A DNA stretch of 64,000 bases. Source: Galdieria partita (Eukaryota; Rhodophyta; Bangiophyceae; Galdieriales; Galdieriaceae). The position numbers were made by a program, and so were the translations under genes. Positions 1 to 10,500 of the stretch are shown here, piece after piece. Each line of letters opens with the position of its first letter. Position 1 is the stretch's first letter. The stretch lies in NCBI GenBank assembly GCA_025991245.1, contig BQMJ01000040.1, forward strand, positions 124,001 through 188,000. Reading direction: 5' to 3'. The notes beneath the pieces are model-generated. The model was not told the DNA's origin and did no database searches. It was given only the letters and a program-made list of their open reading frames with translations.

Positions 1-1
1 C

Positions 2-892
2 ACTCACGGCAACAAGAGACAGGAAAACAGTGTTCCTGTTGTGAAGCTGAGTAGAGAGAAGGACGACTTGAAAAGAGTTGCTTTATTTGTTTCTTTATCT
101 TTTGCTTTGGCAGTTGTATTATATGTTGTCTTAGGTATGCAAACAGCGGTGGAATATCTTACCGCCTATATTATCGAGGAAAGCTTATCCGTCGACAATT
201 TGTTTGTATTTCTGTTGATATTTCAGTATTTTACAGTTCCTAGAGAGTCACAAGACCGTATTTTATTTTGGGGTATTTTAGGAGCTACTGTTATGAGAGG
301 TTTGATGATTTGGTCAGGTGCTGAGCTATTGCAGCATTTTCGTTTCATGTCGCTCGTATTTGGTGGCTTTTTACTCTATTCGTCATTTCAGTTTTTGTTT
401 TCTGGAGAAGAAAAACAATCCAAAATAGAAGACAACAAAGTATACCGCTTTGCTACTCGATGGATACCGTTGACTTTTGAAGATGTCCATCCCGATGCAT
501 TCTTTGTTGTTGGTCGGAATCAAAAAGGTCAATTGGCCTTGTTGGGTACTCCACTATTGTTGGTATTGTTGATTATTGAATTTTCCGATGTTGTGTTTGC
601 ATTGGATTCCATTCCTGCAGTTTTAAGTGTTTCCAGTGATCGACTAGTTGTATATGTTTCCAATTTAATGGCTATATTAGGTCTTCGTTCCTTGTTCTTT
701 GTTTTAAATGATCTTATAGACAAAATGCGGTTCTTGAAACAGTCTTTATCCTTGGTATTGGGGTTTATAGGATGCAAGATGTGTGCACAATATTTTGGAA
801 GTGATTGGAGTTCCATTGGGTCTTTAGGAGTAGTCACAAGTATACTATCTGTAGGTATATTCTTAAGTTGGCGGTTTCCAACTCAACGTTGA
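2..892 (+). CDS. TerC-family integral membrane protein, 5' end outside window
   Basis: The frame is open from the first bases, so the N-terminus, probably with a plastid transit peptide, lies upstream of the window. At least seven hydrophobic segments are visible. The two acidic intramembrane motifs of the TerC family are present: EESLSVDN early, and EFSDVVFALDSIPAV in the second half. Family knowledge: plant TERC is a thylakoid membrane protein needed for insertion of thylakoid proteins, while bacterial TerC proteins are linked to metal handling. The large loop (DVHPDAFFV) followed by the second acidic motif fits the long plant/cyanobacterial form. The gene converges on the minus-strand PHO88 gene with 48 bp between stops. 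Family assignment is firm; thylakoid location is inference because the presequence is not visible. Confidence 0.88.
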   Translation, partial: THGNKRQENSVPVVKLSREKDDLKRVALFVSLSFALAVVLYVVLGMQTAVEYLTAYIIEESLSVDNLFVFLLIFQYFTVPRESQDRILFWGILGATVMRGLMIWSGAELLQHFRFMSLVFGGFLLYSSFQFLFSGEEKQSKIEDNKVYRFATRWIPLTFEDVHPDAFFVVGRNQKGQLALLGTPLLLVLLIIEFSDVVFALDSIPAVLSVSSDRLVVYVSNLMAILGLRSLFFVLNDLIDKMRFLKQSLSLVLGFIGCKMCAQYFGSDWSSIGSLGVVTSILSVGIFLSWRFPTQR

Positions 893-940
893 CGATTCAG
901 TTTTGCATGAAGTGTTCTACAACAGAAATAAAGCCAGTTT

Positions 941-1655
941 TTATTTTTTGGCGTGCGTTTTTTTGGAGTCTTTTTCGTCTTCACTTCCACTAGGTGACTC
1001 TGTTGGTCTTGCATTGTCTTCCGAACTGGAAGAAGAACTGCTGTCTTCCTCTGTTTGATTCCTAGAATGGGTTTGGCCACTTCCACTATTACTCGCACCT
1101 GAACCCGTAAACATTGAAAGAAGATTAGGTTCTGGTTTAAATGGTCTTGCCAAAGCACCTTGTGCAGGTTCATTCAACACGTGAATACGAAACTAACAAA
1201 ACGAGGATTATGTGAAAGCCGAAATAAATACAAAAGTCACCAACCATAGCATCGTCCATAATACGGAGAATTCCCATGGCCGACTGTAAAACGACAGGAG
1301 TAAGTGCCTTCATTTTGAGGTGCATGAACGCCAAAAAGATTGCATTCATAAGAAGGGAAGACCTAGCTTTGGATAATTCCCCCAAGTCATATTGTTCAAC
1401 CGTAACTCTTGTAGCATGAGAAGAAGAGGATCTTCCAAAGAACCCTGACGGTTGGGGTGGAACTTCAATCACGGTTTGATCGTGTTTGCGTTCTACCAAA
1501 CTCTTGATATAAAAGTTGAGAGCAATGCTGCAACCAAAGTACAGAGTAAATAATGCACGAGTATAAAATAGTACTGTAGTGTCTTCTGGATTCACATTCT
1601 TCATAAGCGTCATCACAGCAAATACTAGAATCAAGTTCTTTACGGGGGACACCAT
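941..1655 (-). CDS. PHO88/SND3 family ER membrane protein
   Basis: Two exons (1655-1245 and 1192-941) flank a 52-bp GT-AG intron (1244-1193); removing it joins DDAM to FRIHVLNEP in frame. The start at 1655 (MVSPVKN) matches the usual Pho88 N-terminus, although an in-frame ATG lies upstream at 1700. Features seen: N-terminal hydrophobic segments, the conserved VEQYDLGELSKA stretch, a second hydrophobic part (AIFLAFMHLKMK), then ALARPFKPEPNLL and a Ser/Glu-rich tail ending in basic residues. Family knowledge: yeast Pho88/Snd3 sits in the ER membrane and takes part in SND protein targeting; the older name refers to a phosphate-transport phenotype. The Ser-rich acidic tail is longer than I expect for yeast. 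It is divergent from the PAP2 gene with 215 bp between starts. Confidence 0.85.
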
Positions 1656-1870
1656 TGTGCTTCGTCTCTCTTTTCGTCGTGAACAGCACAAAATGCCCAA
1701 ACGACTTTGGCCAACCGATCCAAGTTGAAATGTTATGCATTGGTTTTCAAGTGTGCCATAGAATTCAATAGGACAAAGGTATATGAGTAACGGTTTTCTA
1801 TTGAGGGAGTGCGTATTCTAACACAAGTTGTTGTATTCCAGACTGTGGAATTTTGCATTGCACATATAGG

Positions 1871-2810
1871 ATGGCGTTGACAAGCAATATTGCTAAATTA
1901 GATCCTTTGCTATTTCTAGTAGCAGTCGGTTTACTAGTAGTTGCTTTGATATTAGATAATACCCATCCGACAAACAGACCTTTTTTCTTGGAAGATGCAA
2001 CTGTTTGGTATCAAAAAGCTTCTTCTTCAACTGTTCCGTTTTGGTTGATTCCTGTCGTCGGTTTTGCAGGCTTTGTACCTTGTATGCTGTTACTTGATTG
2101 GGTGACCAAAAAGGTCCGTATCGTGTTGCTTATCCAATGGGAAACCCATTCTGATGGTTGTAGAGATCAAAAATAGGGTCACAAGTCTTTATCCAAGCAA
2201 TGCGACAGATTATCAACTATACAACAGCTTTTCTTTTAACTAGTGCATTTACGCAGTTGGGAAAATGGTATGTTGGCTATTTGAGACCTGATTTCGCCAC
2301 TCGTTGTCTCGGCAGCAGTGCCAATATACCTCCGACGGAATATAATCATTCTGTCATCTTGAGTGACCAACAGTGTACTAGTGGTCTTCAAGGAAGCATT
2401 GAGAATGGTCGCAAGTCATTTCCTAGTGGTCATGCGAGTACTGCTATGAGTCTTTGTTTTTATTTCGTTTTGTATTTGATATACAAGTCGACCAAAGTAG
2501 TTTCTCCTTGGATTGCCCAAGCGTTGCAAGTTGTTTCCCTGTTACCATTGACGTTTGGGTTTTATGTCGGTGTATGTAGGTTTATACTTTGAATGACTGC
2601 TAACTCGTTGAATGTCAGGCTTCAAGGATAGTGGATAATCGTCATCATCCAGCGGATGTGGTTGCTGGTAGTTTGCTCGGCATATTGTTTGCTAGTATTT
2701 TCTTTTGGAAAACCAAAGTGGCATTGGAACAGGAAGATAGAACGGAAGAATATTTGGCTGCTCGAATGGAAGATGATGCACATGAGCCTATTGAGTTGGC
2801 TTATTATTAA
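1871..2810 (+). CDS. PAP2-family lipid phosphate phosphatase
   Basis: Three exons: 1871-2117, 2177-2571 and 2619-2810, separated by 59-bp and 47-bp introns. The second intron carries a CTAAC branch-point-like site. The product is about 277 aa with roughly six hydrophobic segments. All three catalytic motifs of the superfamily are seen: KWYVGYLRP (KX6RP), FPSGHAS (PSGH), and, after the second splice, SRIVDNRHHPADV (SRX5HX3D). Such enzymes remove phosphate from phosphatidate, lysophosphatidate or diacylglycerol pyrophosphate in membranes. The exact lipid cannot be read from sequence. The first ATG in frame is 1871 (MALTSN). The stop lies only 17 bp before the start of the pICln gene on the same strand. 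Confidence 0.9.
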
Positions 2811-2827
2811 CAGCGGAATATTCACCG

Positions 2828-3397
2828 ATGGATAAGGAAAAATTGTTGTGCAACGTGAGAATGCATGACTTGAAAGATGATCCAAAGTTATGGGAAAGTC
2901 TCGAAAGGTTTGAAAATATTCGAATCATGGTACAAGACAAAAATAAAACTTGTTTTCATGGAGAATTGAGGGTCGGAGAGGACTGGTTTTGTTTATTATC
3001 AGCAGTAGACCCTAGTAGGAGTTTTTGGGTAACGGCTAAAGACTTGGTGCTTCATGCCATTTCTCAACAAGATGAGTGTTGTGAAAAGCCCAGTATATAC
3101 TGCCAGATACAAGGAGGAAGTGATGAAGATCCGTTTGAGACTATATATATTGTACCAGAAGATTCCTCTCTAGTGGTGAAGATATTTGAAGCCTTGTGTG
3201 ACTTGGTTCGACGGAATCCAGTAACTTTGGTAAGTATCCACTCTATGGTTTGTATTATTTTGATAGTTGTCTTCAAGGCGAATGGAGAGGAGGAGAAGGA
3301 TAGTGATGGAGAGTGGTATGGCAACGTCCCTCCTTGGAGTGTGGAAAACTACGACGCTGATCAATTCGAAGACGCTGAGGAAACAGAAACACAATGA
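2828..3397 (+). CDS. pICln (methylosome subunit / chloride-channel regulator family)
   Basis: Two exons (2828-3229, 3278-3397) with a 48-bp intron, giving about 173 aa. The intron has no in-frame stop and its length is divisible by three, so an unspliced reading looks like one continuous gene with a hydrophobic insert. Evidence for pICln: a PH-like fold pattern (GELRVGEDWFCLL, then WVTAKDLVLHAISQQ), the conserved IYIVPEDSSLVVKIFEALCD stretch, and an acidic C-terminus ending QFEDAEE, close to the animal QFEDAD end. Family knowledge: pICln binds Sm proteins and PRMT5 during snRNP assembly. A second possible start is Met12 (2861). AATAAA occurs at 3474, downstream of the stop. Confidence 0.8.
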   Translation: MDKEKLLCNVRMHDLKDDPKLWESLERFENIRIMVQDKNKTCFHGELRVGEDWFCLLSAVDPSRSFWVTAKDLVLHAISQQDECCEKPSIYCQIQGGSDEDPFETIYIVPEDSSLVVKIFEALCDLVRRNPVTLVSIHSMVCIILIVVFKANGEEEKDSDGEWYGNVPPWSVENYDADQFEDAEETETQ

Positions 3398-3694
3398 GTC
3401 CATATAAGTGGCTGAGCAATGAACTGTTTTCTTTATTCTTGACTTTTATAAACCACAAGGTAGAATAAATGTATCGTTGTTGATAGTGCTTGAGAAAACG
3501 AGAATGAACAAGGCTTTTTTAGTGCTAACGATCCTAAATACTTGCATATTGTCTACCACTGGAATGTCTCCATATTACATATTCTAGAAATGAATGCATC
3601 GTCAACCCAAAGGAACGCCAAAATCCATGGATGACTGTGATAGAAGAGACTTGGAGAGTTGTCAACCCATGCGAGTTTAAGTACAAACTAGTGA

Positions 3695-4478
3695 ATGTCA
3701 GAGCAAATAATTAGCTACGGAAGCACAGATAGGACAGCACCTGAAGCGAGCTGTAGTCAAAACAATAACAACAACTCTGTTCCAGGTTCCGTACAAAACC
3801 CTACCAACGAAGCTTTGGTGGAAGCGTGGATTCGAAAAGCTTTCTCGTTATTTGACCAAGAAGGAAAGGGTTATGTGGATAGTGTAGATTTTGCGGATGA
3901 CATACAACGCCTATTTCCCAACTGCAAGGAAGAAGAAATAGAAGAGTTGCTAGAAGACACTGACCCAAAAGGTGTCGGAGTGGTCACTTTTGAAAACTTT
4001 TGTCAAGCTATGAGTAGGCGTTTAAAGGTAGGTTGTTGTATAGTTGTCATGTAAGAACAATTGACATAGTTTCTAAAAGGGTAGAGTACCTTTTGAAGCT
4101 TTGCAAGAAGGCTTTAAAGCTTTTGACCGAGACGGTGACGGCTACATTGACGCTCACGACTTGACAGAGCATATCGCCAACTTTGTAAGGGAACGAGACG
4201 AACGTGATGATATTCAGACTGAAGGAGGCGAACATAGCCGGGGGCGTACGAGTCGACAATCTTCCTTTCAGCGAGGAGACTCTCGAAAGGCCTCCTCAAA
4301 GGAGAACTCAAGAAATATTTCAAGGGATTCTAGACGCTCTGCTTCTCCAGATTGGAGCAAATATGAACACGAAGCGGAGGAACTTATTGCACGAAGAGAC
4401 TTGGATCACGACGGACGTATCAATATGCAAGAGTTTGTTGATGCTGCGTCAGAAGAACGTGATATGGAACAAGTATAA
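3695..4478 (+). CDS. EF-hand calcium-binding protein with Ser/Arg-rich linker
   Basis: Two exons (3695-4027, 4080-4478), 52-bp intron, about 243 aa. Four EF-hand regions are visible. The first (FDQEGKGYVDSVDF) and second (TDPKGVGVVTFENF) are degenerate in their loops. The third (FDRDGDGYIDAHDL) and fourth (DLDHDGRINMQEF) have good calcium-ligand patterns. The N-terminus is Asn/Ser-rich and probably disordered. Between EF-hands 3 and 4 lies a hydrophilic insert of about 50 residues rich in Ser and Arg (SRQSSFQRGDSRKASSK) that separates a normally tight EF-hand pair. The overall plan is calmodulin/centrin-like, but I cannot name an orthologue. AATAAA lies a few bases after the stop. Confidence 0.75.
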
Positions 4479-4555
4479 GATTGAATAAAGATATCTATTT
4501 GAATAGCAAATTTTGTGTAAAGTTGAGAAATATTTCAATGGAATGAGCAAAACTC

Positions 4556-7500
4556 ATGAACGTCGGCGAATCAAGTCTTGTTGGGATCATGGCAAGTCGG
4601 TATGAGCGATACCTGAAAGCCATTCTCACGTCTTGTAATAATAATGAAAACTTAAAGGTTGGAATAAAGGGGAGAAGTTGGAAAGACGTGGTTACTATTA
4701 CTATTGAAGTAAGTGAGCATAACTAGAAGGTATTAAGATGTCTGACGGCCAAGCTGCTGTGGATAGCAATTCTTGCAGTTATTTGAACAAGACCTGATCA
4801 GCTTCTATGAAGCATTATCTTGTTTAAGAGTTCCTGAATTGGTTGAAATATTTGCTGTAACTTGGAAATTGTTGTGCCAGTGTAAAAATGAGCTGTGGAA
4901 TAGAAAACGAACGCTTTTCTCCATCCTTGTTCGAGTGTCTATTGTGTTGGGAAAGAATTCTCAGTTGTTTCAGTTATTTTTGCATATGGCTAGAAGAAAT
5001 TGTTTTTTAGGTTTGTGGTCTGAGTATTTAGAGAGAGCAGAAACTTCAAAAGGAGAGACTTTTGCAACCCAAAGAGAACTTGGACTCATAGCATATTATT
5101 GGAATTCTTACGATTTAAACGGGTTGTTTCCTTGGGAATATATTATCGAAGCTGCTGCTTGTGGTAATGAAGAGGCAAAGATAGTTTTCAGGTGGCTATT
5201 TAGTCGTTCTGAGGAATTAGAGAGCGAGAGATGGAGAGGAATGAATAGTAGTGACTTGAGTATTCGGAAAGAGCTGGACCTGTTGGAATACACAAAGCGC
5301 TGCATTTTACGAAATATTTCATCAGAAAAAGAGTGTGATACATTGGTTAAGCTTGAACGAGTTTCAGATTCTTTACAGTTTATATGTTCTGCAGAGTTTG
5401 GTTTATCCTATGTTTGTGAGTTTCCTTTGATTTCCACTCCTATGATTTTCAATAATAGCATATTGAGTGGTGAGAATCGTTTTGTTGCATCCAACTTTGT
5501 ATTGTTGGAGCATTTTATTCCCGTTATTTATGAATGTTTGGAGTGTATTGCGATGGGCATTCCAGTAATGTTACAGGGTCCATCTGGAAGTGGCAAAAGT
5601 GCATTGCTACAGTTGTTATCGCGAATAAGAGAACAGAAGGAAATGTTGCGTTTCCATAATATTGATGAAAACAAGTTAACAATGCCTCAAACTATATCTT
5701 TATGTATGAGTGGGTGTCGAAGTATAGACGACTTTGATGAACTTGTTGGAAGTATTGTGCCAGATGCCGAAAGTGGAGGCTTTGTCTGGAAAGCAGGCCC
5801 TATTGGAGTTGCTATAGAAGAAGGACATTGGCTAGTTTTGGAGGATCTTCAAAATACATCCAATGCAACGCTTTATGGAATTGAAAGACTAGTTGGATTG
5901 AGAACTGGTGAGAAACTCCAAGTTTCTGGTAGGAAGCGACCTTTGGAGACTGCCTTTGGATTTCATTTATTCGGTATATGTACTTGTGATGATGATTGTA
6001 TTGATACTGATCAGCAACCTGCATACGAATGTCAGTCTTCCTGGGAACCACCAGGAGGTTCTTGGAAGTGGAGAAGGATTCATTTACCGAATCTATTGCA
6101 AAGTGAAAAAGATGGCTTTCTTTATAGTATTTTACAAAGTCGTTTTCCTCGTCTTAGTTTTTGCCATCATAGACTGGCATCAACTATATTCAAGTTATTA
6201 AGTGTATATCGTGAAAAGAATTGGAGAAGATTATGTAGGTCAGTATCTCTGACAGATTGTATGCGGATTGGTTCACGTTTGGAATACTTACAATCACGAG
6301 GAGAAACTTTAAGCACAGAAATGGCGGTTTGTGAGTGTTTAGATGTCTTGTGTGCTTGGGATCCGGAAGAATCTCGGAAGAGTCGTGTGTATTCTGTCCT
6401 AAGTGAAGCTTGGAGTATTCCATTTGATACAGTGAAGTATTTGGATACTATTGTATGTCCTCAACTGAGCACATCGAAAACCAGTCCAATGAGTAGTGTA
6501 ACGAGGCTAGGAAGAGCTCAATGGAAGAATGACCAAAATATGACAAAAAAGGACGACAGTGCTGTTCTTAGTCAAGCAAGTATTCATATGTCTATGGGTT
6601 GTTCGTGGATGAGTCAGACTCTACGTTTATGGGAGCGTATTGCACGATGTGTTGAAATGAAAGAACCAGTAAGTGACGTTCGACTGATGGTATGAAATGA
6701 TCCTTTCTTAATAACTTGTAGGTCTTGTTATGTGGAGAGACAGGGACAGGCAAAACTAGTGCTTTTCAAGAAATGGCAAAGATGATGGGAGTTTCCGTTG
6801 TTGTTTTGAATCTTTCGCCACAGACGGAATGGAGTGACTTGATTGGTTCCTATCAACCTCATCATCTATTTCAAGATATTCAATATTTGCATCAGTTGTT
6901 TTTGGATGCCTTTTGTTCTTGTTTTGGTTCTGGAAGAAATCAAAGCTTTCTATCTAATCTGGATTCTGCTTTGAAGAATAAGGATATCGATATTTGTCAT
7001 CGTTTGATTGTTGGAGCTTGGAAAAAGATTGAACAGTCTGTGTCATTGGCATCTTTAGAAACTAGCCAACAGGAAAAGTGGTATGCCTTTCGCGAATATT
7101 TATCTCAATTGGAAAGAGTTTATGGAGAGACAGATTCCAATCCATTTCACTTGAAGAAGAGAAAGAGAATGGATGCCTCGGAACGGAATAAAAGTACTGC
7201 TTCGAGTAAGAATCCAATTGAGTTTCGATTCCAAGTTGGACCTTTGATAAGAGCTATGAAAGAAGGCCATTGGATATTGTTCGATGAGATCAATTTGGCA
7301 CCTTTTGAAATATTGGAAGGGTTATCTCTGTTGTTAGAACGAGGTATGTTGGCAGTTTCGAATGAAATTTTGAGTGGTAAGAGTAATCATGTCGCGGAGA
7401 ATACTTACTTGGAGGCACATCCCAACTTTCGAATATTTGCAGCGATGAATCCTCCTACAGATGTTGGCAAGAGAGGATTGAGAGCAAGCTTTCGAAAGAA

Positions 7501-10500
7501 ATTCACGGAGATATATGTAGATGAAAATTTAGATGAGGAAGATTTGATAATACTGGTATCCAAACGTTATTTTGGAAGAAATAGAGAAGATTGTACAGAA
7601 GAAGAATATCGCATTGTTCAGGATGTTGTGCATTTCTACTTGTCAAGCAGAAGTTTATGTCAAAGTCAATACTTGGTGGATGCCAATGGTCGTAAACCGC
7701 ATTATAGTCTTCGAGCTCTTTGCAGAACATTGGACCTTGCCCAGTGTACTTATTGTAGAATGAAGCCAGTGAAAAGTGCATGGATGCGACATAGACGTGC
7801 TTTGTATGAAGGAGCTTCACTTTCTTTTATATCTCAATTATCTTTTTCGAGTCGATCTTCTATAGAAAAACTAGCAGATGACATATTTTTAAGCAAAAAC
7901 TCTTTAAAAAACATGAAAATGTCTCAATTGGTGAAAGTTCCTACCATTATGTCTGTGAGTTATTGTTTCGTGGAAATGGAAGGCTACTGGATATTATCTC
8001 AGAATCCAATTCACCTTGATCATTATCGAAGCTCAAATGGCTCCTCGAAAGTATCGATAGAGGAAGGAGACGATCAATTTATTACAACTCCTTCAGTAAG
8101 ACAGACGATGCGTGATCTATTGAGAACATTGCAATACGGTGCACCCAAATATGCCTTGTTATTACAGGGTCCAACGGCTTCTGGAAAGACATCTTTGGTA
8201 TCTTATCTAGCAAGAACAACTGGACAAACTCTTCTTCGAATCAACCATCATGAACATATGGACCTATCTGAATACTTGGGAAGTTTCCAAATGGATGACA
8301 CTGGTTCTTTTCATTTTGTACAAGGTCCTCTCTTGAGAGCTGTGCGTTTAGGATATTGGGTGGTATGAAAACCATTTTTATATGAAAACCTCTGAGTTGG
8401 ATTTTAGGTTTTGGATGAACTCAACTTGGCTCCCAGTGAACTGTTAGAAGCGCTTAATCGTTTGTTGGATGATCATAGAGAGATTTATGTACCAGAATTG
8501 GCAAAAACTTTTCGTGCTCATGAAAATTTTGTTCTTTTCGCTACACAAAATCCTTCTGGAGAATATGCCGGTCGGAAACAACTTTCTAGGGCATTTCGCA
8601 GTAGATTCGTAGAGTTGAATGTGGGTGAGTTACCGATGGAAGAGTTGAATGTGATTCTCCAAAAGCGTTACCTGCTACCGTTATCCTTCACGGACCGAAT
8701 GATAAGAGTGATGCATGAGTTGCAAGTTCAGCGGACCAGAGAAAGAGTATTTTTAGGTAAAGAGTCTCTTATCAGTGCAAGAGATTTATTTCGTTGGGCG
8801 AGTCGAAATCCAGACAGCAAGGTTTGTTGGACTTTGAGTTGAAATATATCATTGATATTTCCTTTATATAGGAAAGTTTGGCAAAAGAGGGGTTTTACTT
8901 ACTAGGAGAACGTTGTAGGACCACTGAAAGTCGAGAATTCATAAGAAAAGTTCTCATCGACAGCATCGGAGTCTCCTCAGAAGTATTAAAGGACGATCAT
9001 TTGTATAAGGAAGAACAAAACGACGAAAGATGGATGTCCGTTCTAGCCAAGTTGAATTTAGTACCAACTCCTTCTTTGTTTAGAATGATTGCTTTGTTGA
9101 AAAGGGCATTTGAACATCATGAATCCGTGTTATTGATAGGAGAAACAGGTATTGGAAAGACAACTTGCATTCAAGTATTAGCGGAGTATGAGAACAACTT
9201 GTTGTGGACGGTGAGCTGTCATCGACATTTGGATGTTTCCGATTTTGTCGGTGCCTTTCGTCCAAGAAGGAAGAGCGATTCCAACAAACTGTTTGAGTGG
9301 GTAGATGGTCCTCTAGTCACTGCTATGAAAGATGGCAACTATTTCTTACTAGACGAAGTAAACATGGCAAATGATGCCGTAATAGAAAGACTCAACTCTG
9401 TATTGGAACCCGAAAGAACACTCACAGAATACAAGAGCTGCTCTATTGAAGATTCTTGCAGTTCGAATTTAGAGGCACATTCCAAATTTTGTTTTGTAGC
9501 AGCGATGAATCCAGCCAGTGATTACGGAAAGAAAGAATGTTCCACAGCGTTTCGTAGTCGCCTTACTGAAATTTGGGTGCCTCCTACTAATGCTGCTGAA
9601 GAATATGTTGACTTTATTGAAAGTGCTTGGTCAAAGCAGTCACCTTTGCACATTTATGTACAACCAATGCAGGAATTGGTGCTATGTGTTTTGAATGATT
9701 TACAGTCTTCTCCACCTTTAGAAAGACAAATGTTGTATTCGATGTTTACTTGGAGAGATATAAGATCTTGGATGAATTTTATTGAAGCGAGCAGAGAAGT
9801 GTTTCAGCATCCATTCTCTAGTTATGCACATGGTTTTGATTTGATACTTTTGGATGGACTCCAAGTGACTTCCTTGTCACATTCTTGGCACTTGGAAAAA
9901 CTGGTAGAGAAGTGGAAGGCACTTTTGTCGAAACAATGTCAGGAAAGAATGTCTTTTGAAGAAATACAACAAGAATTATATATACGAGGATTATCTCAGC
10001 GTATCATTCCTATCTGGGAGGAAGATTCTACCTTTCGTTTTGGCAATCTAAAATTGCACAAAGTGAATGCTGATGCACAATCTGACCAACAGGACATACT
10101 GTCTGTCATTTCTTTGGAAACGGATACAATGAGAAGAAATGCATTTCGTATCGCTCGTGCAATGTTGTTGAAAAAGCCAATCTTGTTACAAGGTCCGCCT
10201 GGGATCGGGAAAACTAGTATCATCCAAGCTCTGGCATCTTTATGTGGACAACGGCTTTTGCGTGTCAATCTATCGGAGCATACCGAAATGTCCGATTTGA
10301 TAGGAATGGATGTGCCAACTAGCAGTTGGAATGATGAAACGAATGTACCTTTTGTCTTTCATCCTGGTCCTCTACTTGTAGCTTTGCAGAGAGGCTACTG
10401 GATTCTTTTAGATGAATTGAATTTAGCTCCTCAAACAGTTTTGGAAGGACTCAACTCTTTATTGGATCATAGAAGGAGTATTTATGTGGCAGAATTAGAT

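Noticed and set aside
883-1173. Minus-strand open frame over the PHO88 C-terminus
   Set aside because: It overlaps the PHO88 second exon in another frame and reads as low-complexity; the PHO88 frame has clear family motifs.
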